The notes under the pieces: generated by a model
Databases searched by the model: none
What the model saw: only the letters and a program-made list of their open reading frames with translations
Told to the model about the DNA's origin: nothing
In this document: positions 25,966 through 35,727 of the stretch, piece after piece
Position numbering within the stretch: the first letter of the stretch is position 1
Layout of the letters: each line of letters opens with the position of its first letter
Source of the DNA: Pseudomonas sp. MIACH
GTDB lineage: Bacteria > Pseudomonadota > Gammaproteobacteria > Pseudomonadales > Pseudomonadaceae
Assembly (NCBI RefSeq): GCF_001269925.1
Contig: NZ_LHVO01000028.1
Span: 1 to 64,000 of the forward strand
Reading direction: 5' to 3'
DNA length: 64,000 bases
Position numbers and translations under genes: made by a program

Positions 25966-26614
25966 TGATCAACTGCCGGCAAAGGGATTTGGCGCGTTCC
26001 GGGTCTTGGTGTTCCACGGCTTCAAGCAGGGCGATATGCAGGTCGAACACCGCCTGGCGGCGCGGCGAGATGTTCAGGGTCTGGCGCAACTGAGCGCCGA
26101 CAATCGCGGAAAAATACTGGTACAGCTCGCTCAATGCCGGATTGTGCGCGGCATCCACCAGGCGTTTATGGAATACCAGGTCGGCGCTGATATAGGCCTC
26201 CAGGTCACCGTGGTACAGCACCGCGCTGGCCTTGAGTGCCTCATGCAAAGCGGTGAGGTCGGCTTCGGTACGGCGCATCGCCGCAAGCCCGACGGCCTCC
26301 ACTTCCAGGATCTGCCGCGTCTCCTGCGCCTGCTCCAGGCTGCAGTGGGATAACGCGCGCATAGCGCCCAGCGGGTCGGTCATCGAGCGCAGGTAACTGC
26401 CGTCGCCCTGGCGGATTTCAATCAATCCGGAAAACGCCAGTACGCGCATGGCCTCACGCACGGTATTACGGCTGATGCCCAGCTCGGCGGACAGCTCCGG
26501 CTCGGTGGGCAAGCGTTCGCCGATGGCCCACTTGCCTTCGGTAATGCGCCAGCGCAACTGCTCCAGAGCCTGGTCCACCAGGGAGCGTTTGATCAGGGGG
26601 GCGATGTCTGTCAT
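25955..26614 (-). CDS. FadR-subfamily GntR transcriptional regulator
   Basis: A 219-residue regulator. The N-terminal winged HTH (about 5-70) contains WAIGERLPTEPELSAELGISRNTVREAMRVLAFSGLIEIRQGDGSYL. The C-terminal all-helical FCD effector domain has the metal-ligand type pattern with DLVFHKRLVDAAHNP and FDLHIALLEAVEHQDPERA. It is co-transcribed with the overlapping CynX/NimT transporter and probably controls it in response to the transported compound. The ATG at 26614 was chosen over an upstream TTG. A TAGGA-N7-TCCTA palindrome lies 25 bases upstream. Confidence 0.88.
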   Translation of the reverse strand: MTDIAPLIKRSLVDQALEQLRWRITEGKWAIGERLPTEPELSAELGISRNTVREAMRVLAFSGLIEIRQGDGSYLRSMTDPLGAMRALSHCSLEQAQETRQILEVEAVGLAAMRRTEADLTALHEALKASAVLYHGDLEAYISADLVFHKRLVDAAHNPALSELYQYFSAIVGAQLRQTLNISPRRQAVFDLHIALLEAVEHQDPERAKSLCRQLINEP

Positions 26615-26638
26615 GGGATGCAGGCTTTCGTCCAATCA

Positions 26639-26655
26639 TAGGATGAATTTTCCTA
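26639..26655. promoter_or_regulatory. Candidate operator of the GntR regulator
   Basis: TAGGA-TGAATTT-TCCTA is a perfect 5-base inverted repeat with 7-base spacer, 25 bases before the GntR start. FadR-type regulators commonly bind short palindromes at their own promoters. A second inverted repeat, GTTGCC-CACAAA-GGCAAC, follows at 26669-26686. Assignment is by position only. Confidence 0.35.
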
Positions 26656-26734
26656 CAGCCTATTCAGAGTTGCCCACAAAGGCAACGCACTAGGGTTCTT
26701 AGGCAGCAAAAGGAGCAGTATTTTCGATTGGTAA

Positions 26735-26755
26735 AATTACCCTTAGAGGGTAATT
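26735..26755. promoter_or_regulatory. Candidate MqsA operator upstream of mqsRA
   Basis: AATTACCC-TTAGA-GGGTAATT is a perfect 8-base inverted repeat, 19 bases before the mqsR start codon. Antitoxin autorepression through such a palindrome is established for MqsA in E. coli, where the half-sites differ in sequence. The site probably overlaps the mqsRA promoter. Confidence 0.65.
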
Positions 26756-26773
26756 ATTCGCCTCAGGTGTCTT

Positions 26774-27085
26774 ATGGAAAAGTACACACCTCATTACGAT
26801 CTGGCGGTGATCAAGGCGGATGTCAGGCGGCTTGGAGGCCGGGCATTTACGCTCGCAGCAAAGGAAACAGGCGCGCGGCTCGGCCTGAATATCAAGGAGA
26901 TGCAAGAGGTCGTTTTCGAACTACAAAACAGGATGTTGTACAAATCGATGACCACGTATGCGGATCACCGGGTGTGGCAGGACGTGTACCACATCAATTC
27001 ACACGGTCTGGAGATTTACATCAAGGTCACTTACTGCACAGCCGGTAACCCTCCAGTGATCTCCTTCAAGAAGAAGAGCTCATGA
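26774..27085 (+). CDS. mqsR: MqsR-type mRNA interferase toxin
   Basis: A 103-residue RelE-like toxin of the MqsR family, which cleaves mRNA at GCU-type sites in E. coli. The signature MEKYTPHYDLAVIKADV at the start and FYKSMTTYSDH-like block (MLYKSMTTYADHRVWQDVYH, residues 54-73) match E. coli MqsR closely, as does the end VISFKKK. The conserved basic and Tyr residues of the active site region are kept. The start follows AGGTG. The toxin gene precedes the antitoxin gene and overlaps it by four bases, the unusual order typical of mqsRA. Confidence 0.92.
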   Translation: MEKYTPHYDLAVIKADVRRLGGRAFTLAAKETGARLGLNIKEMQEVVFELQNRMLYKSMTTYADHRVWQDVYHINSHGLEIYIKVTYCTAGNPPVISFKKKSS

Positions 27086-27564
27086 ACACTCAACATTGCT
27101 TCATTTGCGGTGCACCCGACGCCATGAGGCGCTTCGAAAGCCGCAGCGAAACCCTCCGTGTCAACGGTATGGAACGGCGTGTCGACGACCTGTCTGGCTG
27201 GGAATGCCAACTGTGCGGCGACGGCATGCATGACCCTGACAGCTCCGACCGCTATAGCGCCGCCAGCGATGAACTGGTCCGCACTGCGCGGACAATGATC
27301 GGCAACGAGATGAAACGCATCCGTCGCAAGCTGCACCTTACGCAAAAAGAAACCGTGCAACTGCTGTCCGGTGGCGGTCACAACGCTTTTTCACGTTATG
27401 AACGCGGTGAGCTTCTGCCACCGAAGCCACTGGTTCTGTTAATGCGATTGTTGGACCGTTACCCTCATTTGCTCGCCGACGCCAGGATATTGGCCGAAGG
27501 CGCTGACCTGCGGGGCTTCACTCATACCGTGAACACAGGGCAGGAGGCGCTCAAGGCCTCCTGA
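27082..27564 (+). CDS. mqsA: MqsA-type antitoxin with zinc and HTH domains
   Basis: A 160-residue antitoxin and autorepressor. The N-terminal zinc domain has two CxxC pairs, Cys6-Cys9 and Cys42-Cys45, and should neutralise MqsR. The C-terminal Xre-type HTH (about 72-125) has GNEMKRIRRKLHLTQKETVQLLSGGGHNAFSRYERGELLPPKPLVLLMRLLD, with the NAFSRYERG recognition motif of MqsA proteins. It is about 30 residues longer than E. coli MqsA at the C-terminus (DARILAEGADLRGFTHTVNTGQ). It overlaps mqsR (ATGA) and is followed by a strong terminator. Confidence 0.92.
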   Translation: MNTQHCFICGAPDAMRRFESRSETLRVNGMERRVDDLSGWECQLCGDGMHDPDSSDRYSAASDELVRTARTMIGNEMKRIRRKLHLTQKETVQLLSGGGHNAFSRYERGELLPPKPLVLLMRLLDRYPHLLADARILAEGADLRGFTHTVNTGQEALKAS

Positions 27565-27573
27565 ACAGACAAA

Positions 27574-27604
27574 AATAAACCCGGCCAGGCCGGGTTTATT
27601 TTTT
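27574..27604. terminator. Bidirectional terminator between mqsA and aapP
   Basis: A perfect 13-base-pair stem (AATAAACCCGGCC at 27574-27586 against its complement at 27588-27600) is flanked by A-tract on the left and T-tract on the right. It lies between the convergent mqsA (end 27564) and aapP (end 27615) genes and should stop both. Confidence 0.92.
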
Positions 27605-27614
27605 CAAACATCGA

Positions 27615-28379
27615 TCAATGCAAAATCTGGCTCAAGAACAACTTGGTCCGGTCATTCTGCGGGTTGTCGAAGAAGTCATTCGGCGCCGCCTGTTCGACAA
27701 TCTCGCCCTTGTCCATGAAGATCACGCGGTTGGCCACGGTGCGGGCAAAACCCATTTCGTGGGTCACGCACAACATGGTCATGCCGTCTTCGGCCAGGCC
27801 GATCATGGTGTCGAGTACTTCCTTGACCATTTCCGGGTCGAGGGCCGAGGTCGGTTCGTCGAACAGCATGATTTTCGGCTTCATGCACAAGGCACGGGCA
27901 ATCGCCACACGCTGTTGCTGGCCGCCGGACAGCTGCCCCGGAAACTTGTGGGCCTGCTCCGGGATGCGCACACGCTCCAGGTAATGCATGGCGATTTCCT
28001 CGGCCTTGCGCTTGGGCATCTTGCGCACCCACATCGGCGCCAGCGTGCAGTTCTGCAGGATGGTCAGGTGCGGGAACAGGTTGAAGTGCTGGAACACCAT
28101 GCCGACTTCACGGCGGATCGCTTCGATCTGCTTGAGGTCGTTGGTCAGCTCCACGCCATCGACCACGATGCGGCCCTGCTGGTGCTCTTCCAGACGGTTG
28201 AGGCAGCGGATGGTGGTGGACTTGCCCGAACCCGACGGGCCGCACAGCACGATACGCTCGCCCTGCTTGACGTTGAGGTTGATGTCTTTCAACACGTGGA
28301 ACTGGCCGTACCACTTGTTGACGCCCTGCATCTGGATAATGCCTTCAGGGCTCACAGGCTGTTTGATCGCTTCGCTCAT
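27615..28379 (-). CDS. aapP: Amino-acid ABC transporter ATP-binding protein
   Basis: A 254-residue ATPase of the polar amino-acid uptake family. Walker A is GPSGSGKST, the Q-loop lies in [12 protein letters not shown], the signature is LSGGQQQR, Walker B is [13 protein letters not shown] and the H-loop CVTHEM. These match GlnQ/AapP/BztD proteins. The long frame upstream was trimmed to the ATG at 28379, which gives the family length. It is the last gene of aapJQMP, 11 bases after aapM, and a bidirectional terminator follows. Confidence 0.94.
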   Translation of the reverse strand: MSEAIKQPVSPEGIIQMQGVNKWYGQFHVLKDINLNVKQGERIVLCGPSGSGKSTTIRCLNRLEEHQQGRIVVDGVELTNDLKQIEAIRREVGMVFQHFNLFPHLTILQNCTLAPMWVRKMPKRKAEEIAMHYLERVRIPEQAHKFPGQLSGGQQQRVAIARALCMKPKIMLFDEPTSALDPEMVKEVLDTMIGLAEDGMTMLCVTHEMGFARTVANRVIFMDKGEIVEQAAPNDFFDNPQNDRTKLFLSQILH

Positions 28380-28390
28380 AACATCAACTC

Positions 28391-29488
28391 CTAACGCTTG
28401 TGGCCTGTGTCGAGCTTGTGTTCCAAATGAATGGAATAGCGCGACATACCAAAACAGAAAATCCAGAACACCAGGGCGGCAAACACATAGCCTTCGGTGG
28501 CCATACCCAACCATTTAGGGTCGGCGGCGGCTTGCTTGACGCTGTTGAGCAGGTCGAACAGGCCGATGATGATCACCAGGCTGGTGTCCTTGAACAACGC
28601 GATAAACGTGTTGACGATGCCGGGGATTACCATCTTCAGGGCTTGCGGCAGAATCACCAGGCCCATGCTGCGCCAGTAACCCAGGCCCATCGCCGCGGCC
28701 GCTTCGTACTGACCTTTAGGGATCGCCTGCAAACCGCCACGCACCACCTCGGCCACGTAGGCCGACTGGAACAGAATCACGCCGATCAACGCCCGCAGCA
28801 GCTTGTCGATACCCATGCCTTCAGGCAGGAACAACGGCAGCATCACCGAGGACATGAACAGCACGGTGATCAGCGGCACCCCGCGCCAGAACTCGATGAA
28901 GGTCACGCAGACCACACGAATCGCCGGCATGTTCGAGCGCCGGCCCAACGCCAGCACAATGCCCAGTGGCAAGGCACCGGCGATGCCGACGGTGGCGATG
29001 ACCAGGGTCAGCATCAGGCCGCCCCATTGGCTGGTGGCCACGTTGGTCAAGCCGAAGATCCCGCCGTGCAGCAGGAAGTAGGCGATGATCGGGTACAGCA
29101 CCAGGAAGCTCAGGCCGTAGATCGCCTTGCGTGGGAAACGCGAGATGAACAACGGCGCCACGCCAACGATGGCCAGCCACACGGTCAGGTCCACACGCCA
29201 GCGCAGGTCGCCGGGGTAGTAGCCGTACATGAACTGCCCGAAGCGCTGTTGGATAAACACCCAGCACGCGCCCTCTTTGGTGCAATCGGCGCGCGTGGTG
29301 CCGACCCAATTGGCATCGAGGATGGCCCAATGCAGGATCGGCGGCACCACCAGGTAGATCAGGTAAAACGCCAACAGCGTCAGCAGGGTATTGAGCCAAC
29401 TGGAAAACAGATTGGCGCGCATCCAGGCCACCGGTCCGAAGACTTTGCTCGGCGGCGGCATATCAGGTTTGAAAGTATGCGAACTCAT
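28391..29488 (-). CDS. aapM: Amino-acid ABC transporter permease AapM
   Basis: A 365-residue inner-membrane permease of the AapM/BztC type, larger than ordinary HisM-like permeases because of an N-terminal extension and a periplasmic loop. The segment [32 protein letters not shown] is characteristic. The C-terminal permease domain has the EAA-type loop [42 protein letters not shown] that contacts the ATPase. It lies 10 bases after aapQ. With AapQ it should form the channel of a general or acidic amino-acid importer. Confidence 0.94.
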   Translation of the reverse strand: MSSHTFKPDMPPPSKVFGPVAWMRANLFSSWLNTLLTLLAFYLIYLVVPPILHWAILDANWVGTTRADCTKEGACWVFIQQRFGQFMYGYYPGDLRWRVDLTVWLAIVGVAPLFISRFPRKAIYGLSFLVLYPIIAYFLLHGGIFGLTNVATSQWGGLMLTLVIATVGIAGALPLGIVLALGRRSNMPAIRVVCVTFIEFWRGVPLITVLFMSSVMLPLFLPEGMGIDKLLRALIGVILFQSAYVAEVVRGGLQAIPKGQYEAAAAMGLGYWRSMGLVILPQALKMVIPGIVNTFIALFKDTSLVIIIGLFDLLNSVKQAAADPKWLGMATEGYVFAALVFWIFCFGMSRYSIHLEHKLDTGHKR

Positions 29489-29498
29489 GTGCGTTTCC

Positions 29499-30680
29499 TC
29501 ACCGCTCGATCAGCGCAATGCGCTTGTTGTACCAGTTCATCAGCAGGGAAATGCTGATGCTGATCGCCAGGTACACGCTCATGGTGATGGCAATGACTTC
29601 GATCGCCTGGCCGGTCTGGTTGAGCACCGTGCCGGCAAACAACGAAACCATTTCCGGGTAACCGATACCGGCGGCCAACGACGAGTTTTTCGCCAGGTTC
29701 AGGTACTGGCTGGTCAGCGGCGGAATGATCACCCGCAGGGCTTGCGGGATGATGACCTTGCGCAGCGTCGGCCCAGGGCGCAGGCCCAGGGAGCGCGCGG
29801 CTTCGGTCTGGCCGTGGCTGACGGACTTGATGCCCGAACGCACGATCTCGGCGATAAACGCTGCCGTGTACACGGTAAGCGCCAGGGTCAACGCCAGCAG
29901 TTCAGGGATCAGTACCCAGCCGCCGACAAAGTTGAAACCTGAAAGCTTTGGCATTTCCCAGTGCAGCGGCGCGCCGAAGATCAAGGCACACAACGCCGGG
30001 ATCAGGATAAACAGCGCCAGGCCCGCCCAGAACTTATGGAACGGTACACCGGTCGCCTCGAAGCGCTTGTTGGCCCAACGCGCCATCAGCACGATTGCCA
30101 CGATGGCAACCACGATGCTCGCCACAAACGGCCAGAAGCCGTCAGCGGCCAGCGCTGCCGGCATGTTCAGGCCACGGCTGCTGACAAAGAAGGTATCGCC
30201 GAAGTTATGGCTGTTGCGCGGCCCCGGCATGGTCAGGAACACCGCGAAGTACCAGAACAGGATCTGCAGCAGCGGTGGAATGTTGCGGAACACTTCCACA
30301 TACACGGTCGCCAGCTTGTTGATCATCCAGTTCGGGGACAGACGTGCCACGCCGATGATGAAGCCGAGCAGCGTCGCCAGGACCACACCGATCACGGTCA
30401 CCAGCAAGGTGTTGAGCAAGCCGATGACAAAGACGCGGGCGTAGCTGTCCGATTCGGTGTAGTCGATCAGATGCTGCGCGATGCCGAAGCCGGCACTGCG
30501 CTCAAGAAAGTCGAAACCCGAGGTAATGCCCCGGTGTTGAAGGTTGGTCTGGGTGTTATTGAAGAGGTACCAGCCCAGCGAGACCACCGCCACAATCGTG
30601 ATGATCTGGAAGAGCCACGCACGCACTTTGGGATCGCTGAAGCTGAGCTTCTGCTTTGGTGCGCCGATTTGATTTTGCAT
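29499..30680 (-). CDS. aapQ: Amino-acid ABC transporter permease AapQ
   Basis: A 393-residue permease of the AapQ/BztB type. The N-terminal segment includes NTQTNLQHRGITSGFDFLERSAGFGI, a family marker, and the C-terminal domain has AEIVRSGIKSVSHGQTEAARSLGLRPGPTLRKVIIPQALRVIIPPL, the EAA loop for docking to AapP. About eight membrane segments are visible. It is separated from aapJ by 72 bases containing a strong hairpin, and from aapM by 10 bases. Confidence 0.94.
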   Translation of the reverse strand: MQNQIGAPKQKLSFSDPKVRAWLFQIITIVAVVSLGWYLFNNTQTNLQHRGITSGFDFLERSAGFGIAQHLIDYTESDSYARVFVIGLLNTLLVTVIGVVLATLLGFIIGVARLSPNWMINKLATVYVEVFRNIPPLLQILFWYFAVFLTMPGPRNSHNFGDTFFVSSRGLNMPAALAADGFWPFVASIVVAIVAIVLMARWANKRFEATGVPFHKFWAGLALFILIPALCALIFGAPLHWEMPKLSGFNFVGGWVLIPELLALTLALTVYTAAFIAEIVRSGIKSVSHGQTEAARSLGLRPGPTLRKVIIPQALRVIIPPLTSQYLNLAKNSSLAAGIGYPEMVSLFAGTVLNQTGQAIEVIAITMSVYLAISISISLLMNWYNKRIALIER

Positions 30681-30710
30681 GAAGTGCCCCGGAGAGAATG
30701 GAACAGAACA

Positions 30711-30737
30711 TCACCCGGCGGTTGGCCCACCGGGTGA
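30711..30737 (-). terminator. Intercistronic hairpin between aapJ and aapQ
   Basis: TCACCCGG (30711-30718) pairs perfectly with CCGGGTGA (30730-30737) around an 11-base loop. There is no T-run, so it is more likely an mRNA stabiliser or attenuator than a full terminator. Such hairpins often let the binding-protein gene be expressed above the membrane genes of an ABC operon. Confidence 0.65.
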
Positions 30738-30752
30738 CAGAACCATCAGCGA

Positions 30753-31784
30753 TCAGCGCACAGGTGGTGCGTATTGAATGCCGCCGTTGTTCCACAGCGC
30801 GTTCAGGCCACGGTCGATTTCCAGTGGGGTGCTCTTGCCCAGGTTGCGCTCGAACACTTCACCGTAGTTACCGACTTGCTTGACGATCTGTACAACCCAA
30901 TCTTTCTTCACTTTCAGGTCTTTGCCGTATTCGCCGTCAGCACCGAGCAGACGTGCAACGTCCGGGTTCTTGGTGGACTTGGCTTCAGCTTCAACGTTTT
31001 TGGAGGTGATACCGGCTTCTTCAGCGTTGAGCATGGCGTAGCCAACCCAGCGCACGATGGCCAGCCACTCGTCGTCGCCGTTACGCACGACCGGGCCCAG
31101 CGGTTCCTTGGAAATGGTTTCCGGCAGAACCACGTAGTCCTTCGGCGCGGCCAGCTTGCTGCGCTGGGCGAACAGTTGGGACTTGTCGGAGGTCAGTACG
31201 TCGCAACGGCCGGATTCCAGCGACTTGGCGCTTTCATCGGAGGTGTCGAAGGTGATCGGGGTGTATTTGAGGTTGTTGCCACGGAAGTAGTCGGAAACGT
31301 TCAGCTCGGTGGTGGTACCGGCCTGGATGCAGATGGTTGCACCGTCCAGTTCCTTGGCACTTTTGACGCCCAGCTTGTTGTTAACCAGGAAGCCGATGCC
31401 GTCGTAGTAAGTAATGAAGCCCGGGAATTTCAGACCCATGCCCGCATCGCGGGAGCTGGTCATGGTGGTGTTACGCGACAGGATGTCGACTTCGCCGGAC
31501 TGAAGCGCGGTGAAACGCTCCTTGGCGTTCAACTGGCTGAATTTGACCTTGGTGGCATCGCCGAAAACAGCAGCGGCCACGGCACGGCAAACGTCAGCAT
31601 CGATCCCGAGGATCTTGCCGCTGGCATCCGGTACCGAGAAACCCGGCAAGCCGTCACTCACGCCACATTGCACAAAGCCTTTCTTCTGCACAGCGTCCAG
31701 AGTAGCGCCGGCTTGGGCGAAACCGCTGACACCCAGTACAGCCGCCGCGCAAACGATGGCCAGGGTGGATTTCAATACCTTCAT
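30753..31784 (-). CDS. aapJ: Amino-acid ABC transporter substrate-binding protein
   Basis: A 343-residue periplasmic protein with a signal peptide (about 1-25, SGFAQA). The mature protein starts ATLDAVQKKGFVQCGVSDGLPGFSVPD and shows the family-3 solute-binding signature GIDADVCRAVAAAVFGD and LNAKERFTALQSGEVDILSRNTTMTSSRD. It matches AapJ/BztA proteins, which bind a broad range of L-amino acids. It is the first gene of the aap operon, with GGAGG before the ATG, and follows a sigma-54-type promoter. Confidence 0.94.
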   Translation of the reverse strand: MKVLKSTLAIVCAAAVLGVSGFAQAGATLDAVQKKGFVQCGVSDGLPGFSVPDASGKILGIDADVCRAVAAAVFGDATKVKFSQLNAKERFTALQSGEVDILSRNTTMTSSRDAGMGLKFPGFITYYDGIGFLVNNKLGVKSAKELDGATICIQAGTTTELNVSDYFRGNNLKYTPITFDTSDESAKSLESGRCDVLTSDKSQLFAQRSKLAAPKDYVVLPETISKEPLGPVVRNGDDEWLAIVRWVGYAMLNAEEAGITSKNVEAEAKSTKNPDVARLLGADGEYGKDLKVKKDWVVQIVKQVGNYGEVFERNLGKSTPLEIDRGLNALWNNGGIQYAPPVR

Positions 31785-31978
31785 TCAAACCTCCAGTTGC
31801 TCTTGTTGTGTCGAAGCTCCAACCTCAGCGCACCCTTATGAGGCGATATCGACCCGTGTTGGCTTTTTTTAGGGTCAAGCGGCATGAGGCTTTCGCGGTA
31901 ATTCCAGCTGCTATCCCGAAAGCGGCAGTCACTGATAGTGTTACCGTCTCAGGAAAGTTCTGACATCGACCTACACAT

Positions 31979-31994
31979 AGCAAGGCGCGTACCA
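31979..31994 (-). promoter_or_regulatory. Sigma-54 promoter for aapJQMP
   Basis: On the minus strand the sequence reads TGGTACGCGCCTTGCT, a match to the -24/-12 consensus TGGCACG-N4-TTGCW with a single change (C to T). It lies about 195 bases before the aapJ start and faces it. Nitrogen- or enhancer-dependent control of amino-acid uptake by RpoN is established in Pseudomonas, so site and gene fit. The rest of the 345-base gap holds no gene. Confidence 0.75.
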
Positions 31995-32099
31995 GAGTGG
32001 TCGCTGAGTCGTTTCAGCCCATGGTCAATAGAAAAAGATTCAACCTTGCGACATTCTCTTAACAGATCAACCTGTCGCGCACCGTTCCGTCGCACTTAA

Positions 32100-32786
<687 letters not shown>

Positions 32787-32888
32787 AAACCCGTGTTTAT
32801 GTAGCCGTATGACAGACGCACTACGCCGCGCCCGATTCTTGCATTACACTGGCCGGCGTACATTCCTTAACCAATTAATGAGATCACC

Positions 32889-34346
32889 GTGCTCAAAGCA
32901 CTCAAGAAGATGTTCGGCAAAAGCGAGGCTGAGCCGCTCGCGCCTGTTCCCAGTGCTCCTGTGCCCTCCTCCGGCAGCCGCAATGACGGTCAACAGCCCG
33001 GCCGGACTGCACCTGTCGCCCAGCCGCAGACACCGACGGTGACACCGCCCGAACAGGCAAAACCTGAGGCTGAAGCCGCACCCGCCCCCAAGCCTCGCCG
33101 CGAACGCGCGCCAAAACCGCCGGTGATCCCGTGGAAACTCGAAGACTTCGTCGTCGAGCCCCAGGAAGGCAAGACCCGCTTCCACGATTTCAAACTCGCC
33201 CCGGAACTGATGCACGCCATCCAGGACCTGGGTTTCCCGTACTGCACGCCGATCCAGGCGCAGGTCCTGGGCTTCACCCTCGCCGGCAAAGACGCCATCG
33301 GTCGCGCCCAGACCGGTACCGGCAAGACTGCCGCGTTCCTGATCTCGATCATCACCCAGCTGCTGCAAACGCCGCCGCCGAAAGAACGCTACATGGGTGA
33401 ACCGCGCGCGCTGATCATCGCCCCTACCCGGGAGCTGGTGGTGCAGATCGCCAAGGACGCCGCCGACCTGACCAAGTACACCGGCCTCAATGTGATGACG
33501 TTCGTGGGCGGCATGGACTTCGACAAGCAGCTCAAGCACCTCGAAGCCCGCCACTGCGACATCCTGGTGGCGACTCCTGGCCGCCTGCTGGACTTCAACC
33601 AGCGCGGCGACGTGCACCTGGACATGGTCGAAGTGATGGTGCTGGACGAAGCCGACCGCATGCTCGACATGGGTTTCATCCCGCAAGTGCGCCAGATCAT
33701 TCGCCAGACCCCGCCGAAAAACGAACGTCAGACCCTGCTGTTCTCCGCGACCTTCACCGAAGACGTGATGAACCTCGCCAAGCAGTGGACCACTGAGCCC
33801 TCCATCGTCGAAATCGAAGTGCTGAACGTCGCCAGCGAAAACGTCGAACAGCACATCTACGCCGTGGCCGGTGCCGACAAGTACAAGCTGCTCTACAACC
33901 TGGTCAACGACAACGGTTGGGAGCGCGTGATGGTGTTCGCCAACCGCAAGGACGAGGTGCGTCGCATCGAAGAACGCCTGGTGCGCGATGGCGTGAATGC
34001 CGCGCAACTGTCCGGCGACGTGCCGCAGCACAAGCGCATCAAGACCCTGGAAGGCTTCCGCGAAGGCAAGATTCGCGTGCTGGTGGCCACCGACGTGGCC
34101 GGGCGCGGGATTCACATCGACGGCATCAGCCACGTGATCAACTTCACCCTGCCGGAAGTGCCGGACGACTACGTGCACCGCATTGGCCGCACCGGCCGGG
34201 CGGGCGCTGCGGGTGTGTCGATCAGCTTTGCCGGGGAAGATGACTCGTATCAGTTGCCGTCGATCGAGACGTTGCTGGGGCGCAAGATCAGTTGCGAGAC
34301 ACCGCCGACGCACTTGCTGCGGGCTGTAGAACGCAAACGCCCGTAA
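32889..34346 (+). CDS. rhlB: ATP-dependent RNA helicase RhlB
   Basis: A 485-residue DEAD-box helicase. An N-terminal disordered, proline- and alanine-rich extension (1-95) precedes the core: Q motif with [10 protein letters not shown], motif I AQTGTGKT (about 141-148), motif Ia PTRELV, motif [15 protein letters not shown] (about 252), motif III FSATF, and motif [12 protein letters not shown]. RhlB-type helicases unwind RNA in mRNA decay. The sequence [10 protein letters not shown] at the start and [12 protein letters not shown] at the end are typical of Pseudomonas RhlB. The start is a GTG. A REP pair follows the stop. Confidence 0.92.
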   Translation: MLKALKKMFGKSEAEPLAPVPSAPVPSSGSRNDGQQPGRTAPVAQPQTPTVTPPEQAKPEAEAAPAPKPRRERAPKPPVIPWKLEDFVVEPQEGKTRFHDFKLAPELMHAIQDLGFPYCTPIQAQVLGFTLAGKDAIGRAQTGTGKTAAFLISIITQLLQTPPPKERYMGEPRALIIAPTRELVVQIAKDAADLTKYTGLNVMTFVGGMDFDKQLKHLEARHCDILVATPGRLLDFNQRGDVHLDMVEVMVLDEADRMLDMGFIPQVRQIIRQTPPKNERQTLLFSATFTEDVMNLAKQWTTEPSIVEIEVLNVASENVEQHIYAVAGADKYKLLYNLVNDNGWERVMVFANRKDEVRRIEERLVRDGVNAAQLSGDVPQHKRIKTLEGFREGKIRVLVATDVAGRGIHIDGISHVINFTLPEVPDDYVHRIGRTGRAGAAGVSISFAGEDDSYQLPSIETLLGRKISCETPPTHLLRAVERKRP

Positions 34347-34363
34347 GCTGAAATGCAATAAAA

Positions 34364-34457
34364 ATGTGGGAGGGGGCTTGCTCCCGATAGCAGGGTGTCA
34401 GTCACTTTATCTGTGACTGACCCACTGCTATCGGGAGCAAGCCCCCTCCCACATTTG
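34364..34457. repeat. Mirrored REP pair
   Basis: The left arm starts ATGTGGGAGGGGGCTTGCTC and continues to GATAGCAG. It is mirrored by CTGCTATCGGGAGC and the rest of the complement up to 34457, around an 8-base-stem inner hairpin (GTCAGTCAC/GTGACTGAC). The pair would form a long cruciform or mRNA stem between the convergent rhlB and moaE genes. Confidence 0.9.
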
Positions 34458-34474
34458 GTTCTGTGTTCGGCTGG

Positions 34475-34924
34475 CTATTTCCAGCGATCAGCAGCTGCGT
34501 GGTCGCTGCCCCGACCTTCCACCCAACGCGCACCTTCGCTGGTATTTTCCTTCTTCCAGAACGGCGCACGGGTTTTCAGGTAATCCATCACAAACGCACA
34601 GGCATCGAACGCCGCCTGGCGATGGGCACTGGCGGCCGCCACAAACACAATCGGCTCACCCGGCTGCAGCGCACCGATACGATGCAGCACTTCGAGCTTG
34701 AGCAGCGGCCAGCGTTGCTCGGCTTCGACGGCGATCTTGGCCAAGGCTTTTTCCGTCATGCCGGGGTAGTGTTCCAGGAACATCCCCGCCACCTCGCGAC
34801 CGTCATTGAAGTCGCGCACATAGCCGACAAAACTCACCACCGCGCCCACGCCCACATTCGCCGCGTGCATCGCGTTGACCTCGGCACCGGGGTCAAACGG
34901 CTCGACCTGTACACGAATGGCCAT
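34475..34924 (-). CDS. moaE: Molybdopterin synthase catalytic subunit
   Basis: A 149-residue MoaE. It uses the thiocarboxylate of MoaD to add the dithiolene sulphurs to cyclic pyranopterin monophosphate. Family blocks: GAVVSFVGYVRDFNDGREVAGMFLEHYPGMTEKAL, then RIGALQPGEPIVFVAAASAHRQAAFDACAFVMDYLKTRAPFWKKE with the catalytic Lys and the HR pair. It is the last gene of moaC-moaD-moaE, two bases after moaD. Confidence 0.95.
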   Translation of the reverse strand: MAIRVQVEPFDPGAEVNAMHAANVGVGAVVSFVGYVRDFNDGREVAGMFLEHYPGMTEKALAKIAVEAEQRWPLLKLEVLHRIGALQPGEPIVFVAAASAHRQAAFDACAFVMDYLKTRAPFWKKENTSEGARWVEGRGSDHAAADRWK

Positions 34925-34926
34925 GT

Positions 34927-35169
34927 TCAGCCTCCGGTCACGGGCGGGAAGAACGCGACTTCATCACCGGCCTGCAACGGCTCGTCGAGACCGCACAACT
35001 CCTGGTTGCGAGCACACATCAAGCTGGTTTCGTTGAGCACTTCAAAGCCCGGATCACCGGCCAACGCCTGGCGCACGGCATCGACAGTGGCGAAGTCGCC
35101 TTCCATCTCAAGTGAATCCAGGCCCACTGCTTCGCTGTAACGCGCGAAAAACAGTACGTTGATGCTCAT
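34927..35169 (-). CDS. moaD: Molybdopterin synthase sulfur-carrier subunit
   Basis: An 80-residue ubiquitin-fold protein ending in the required Gly-Gly ([12 protein letters not shown]), whose C-terminus is adenylated and thiocarboxylated. The start [16 protein letters not shown] is typical. It overlaps moaC by four bases (ATGA) and is two bases from moaE, so the three are translationally coupled. Confidence 0.95.
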   Translation of the reverse strand: MSINVLFFARYSEAVGLDSLEMEGDFATVDAVRQALAGDPGFEVLNETSLMCARNQELCGLDEPLQAGDEVAFFPPVTGG

Positions 35170-35639
35170 TGTTCATCCGCCTTGAAATGCCCGCTTTTAC
35201 CGCCAAGCTTTTCCAGCAGGCGAATGGTTTCGATGGTCATGCCGCGATCCACGGCCTTGCACATGTCATAGATGGTCAGCGCGGCGACGCTGGCCGCCGT
35301 CAATGCTTCCATCTCCACGCCGGTCTGCCCGGACAGCTTGCAGCGCGCGACGATGTGCACCGAGTCTGCGCCATCGGGACTCAGTTCGACCTTGACCCCG
35401 GTCAACATCAGCGGGTGACACAAGGGGATCAAATCACTGGTTTTTTTCGCGGCCTGGATCCCGGCAATGCGAGCCACGGCAAACACGTCGCCCTTGGGAT
35501 GGGCGCCGTCGACAATCATTTTCAGGGTCTCGGGCAGCATGCGCACCCGCGCTTCAGCCACCGCCTCACGGAACGTCACGGACTTGTCAGTGACGTCGAC
35601 CATATGGGCGCGACCTTGGGAATCGAGATGAGTCAGCAC
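35166..35639 (-). CDS. moaC: Cyclic pyranopterin monophosphate synthase
   Basis: A 157-residue MoaC. It acts with MoaA to turn GTP into cyclic pyranopterin monophosphate. Motifs include [16 protein letters not shown], the [29 protein letters not shown] core and [24 protein letters not shown]. The frame runs further upstream, but a GTG at 35639 with a perfect AGGAG gives the family length, so it is used. No moaA or moaB is in the window. Confidence 0.95.
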   Translation of the reverse strand: MLTHLDSQGRAHMVDVTDKSVTFREAVAEARVRMLPETLKMIVDGAHPKGDVFAVARIAGIQAAKKTSDLIPLCHPLMLTGVKVELSPDGADSVHIVARCKLSGQTGVEMEALTAASVAALTIYDMCKAVDRGMTIETIRLLEKLGGKSGHFKADEQ

Positions 35640-35690
35640 AGGGATACTCCTGATCAGGAGCAGCGATTGTAAACCCAATGCATAACAAAT

Positions 35691-35716
35691 GTGGGAGGGA
35701 GCAAGCCCCCTCCCAC
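35691..35716. repeat. Single REP hairpin
   Basis: GTGGGAGGG at 35691-35699 pairs with CCCTCCCAC at 35708-35716 around GAGCAAGC-type loop. It lies between the phoH-type gene (upstream end of its 3' side) and moaC, all on the minus strand. Confidence 0.85.
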
Positions 35717-35727
35717 ACTGACCGCGT

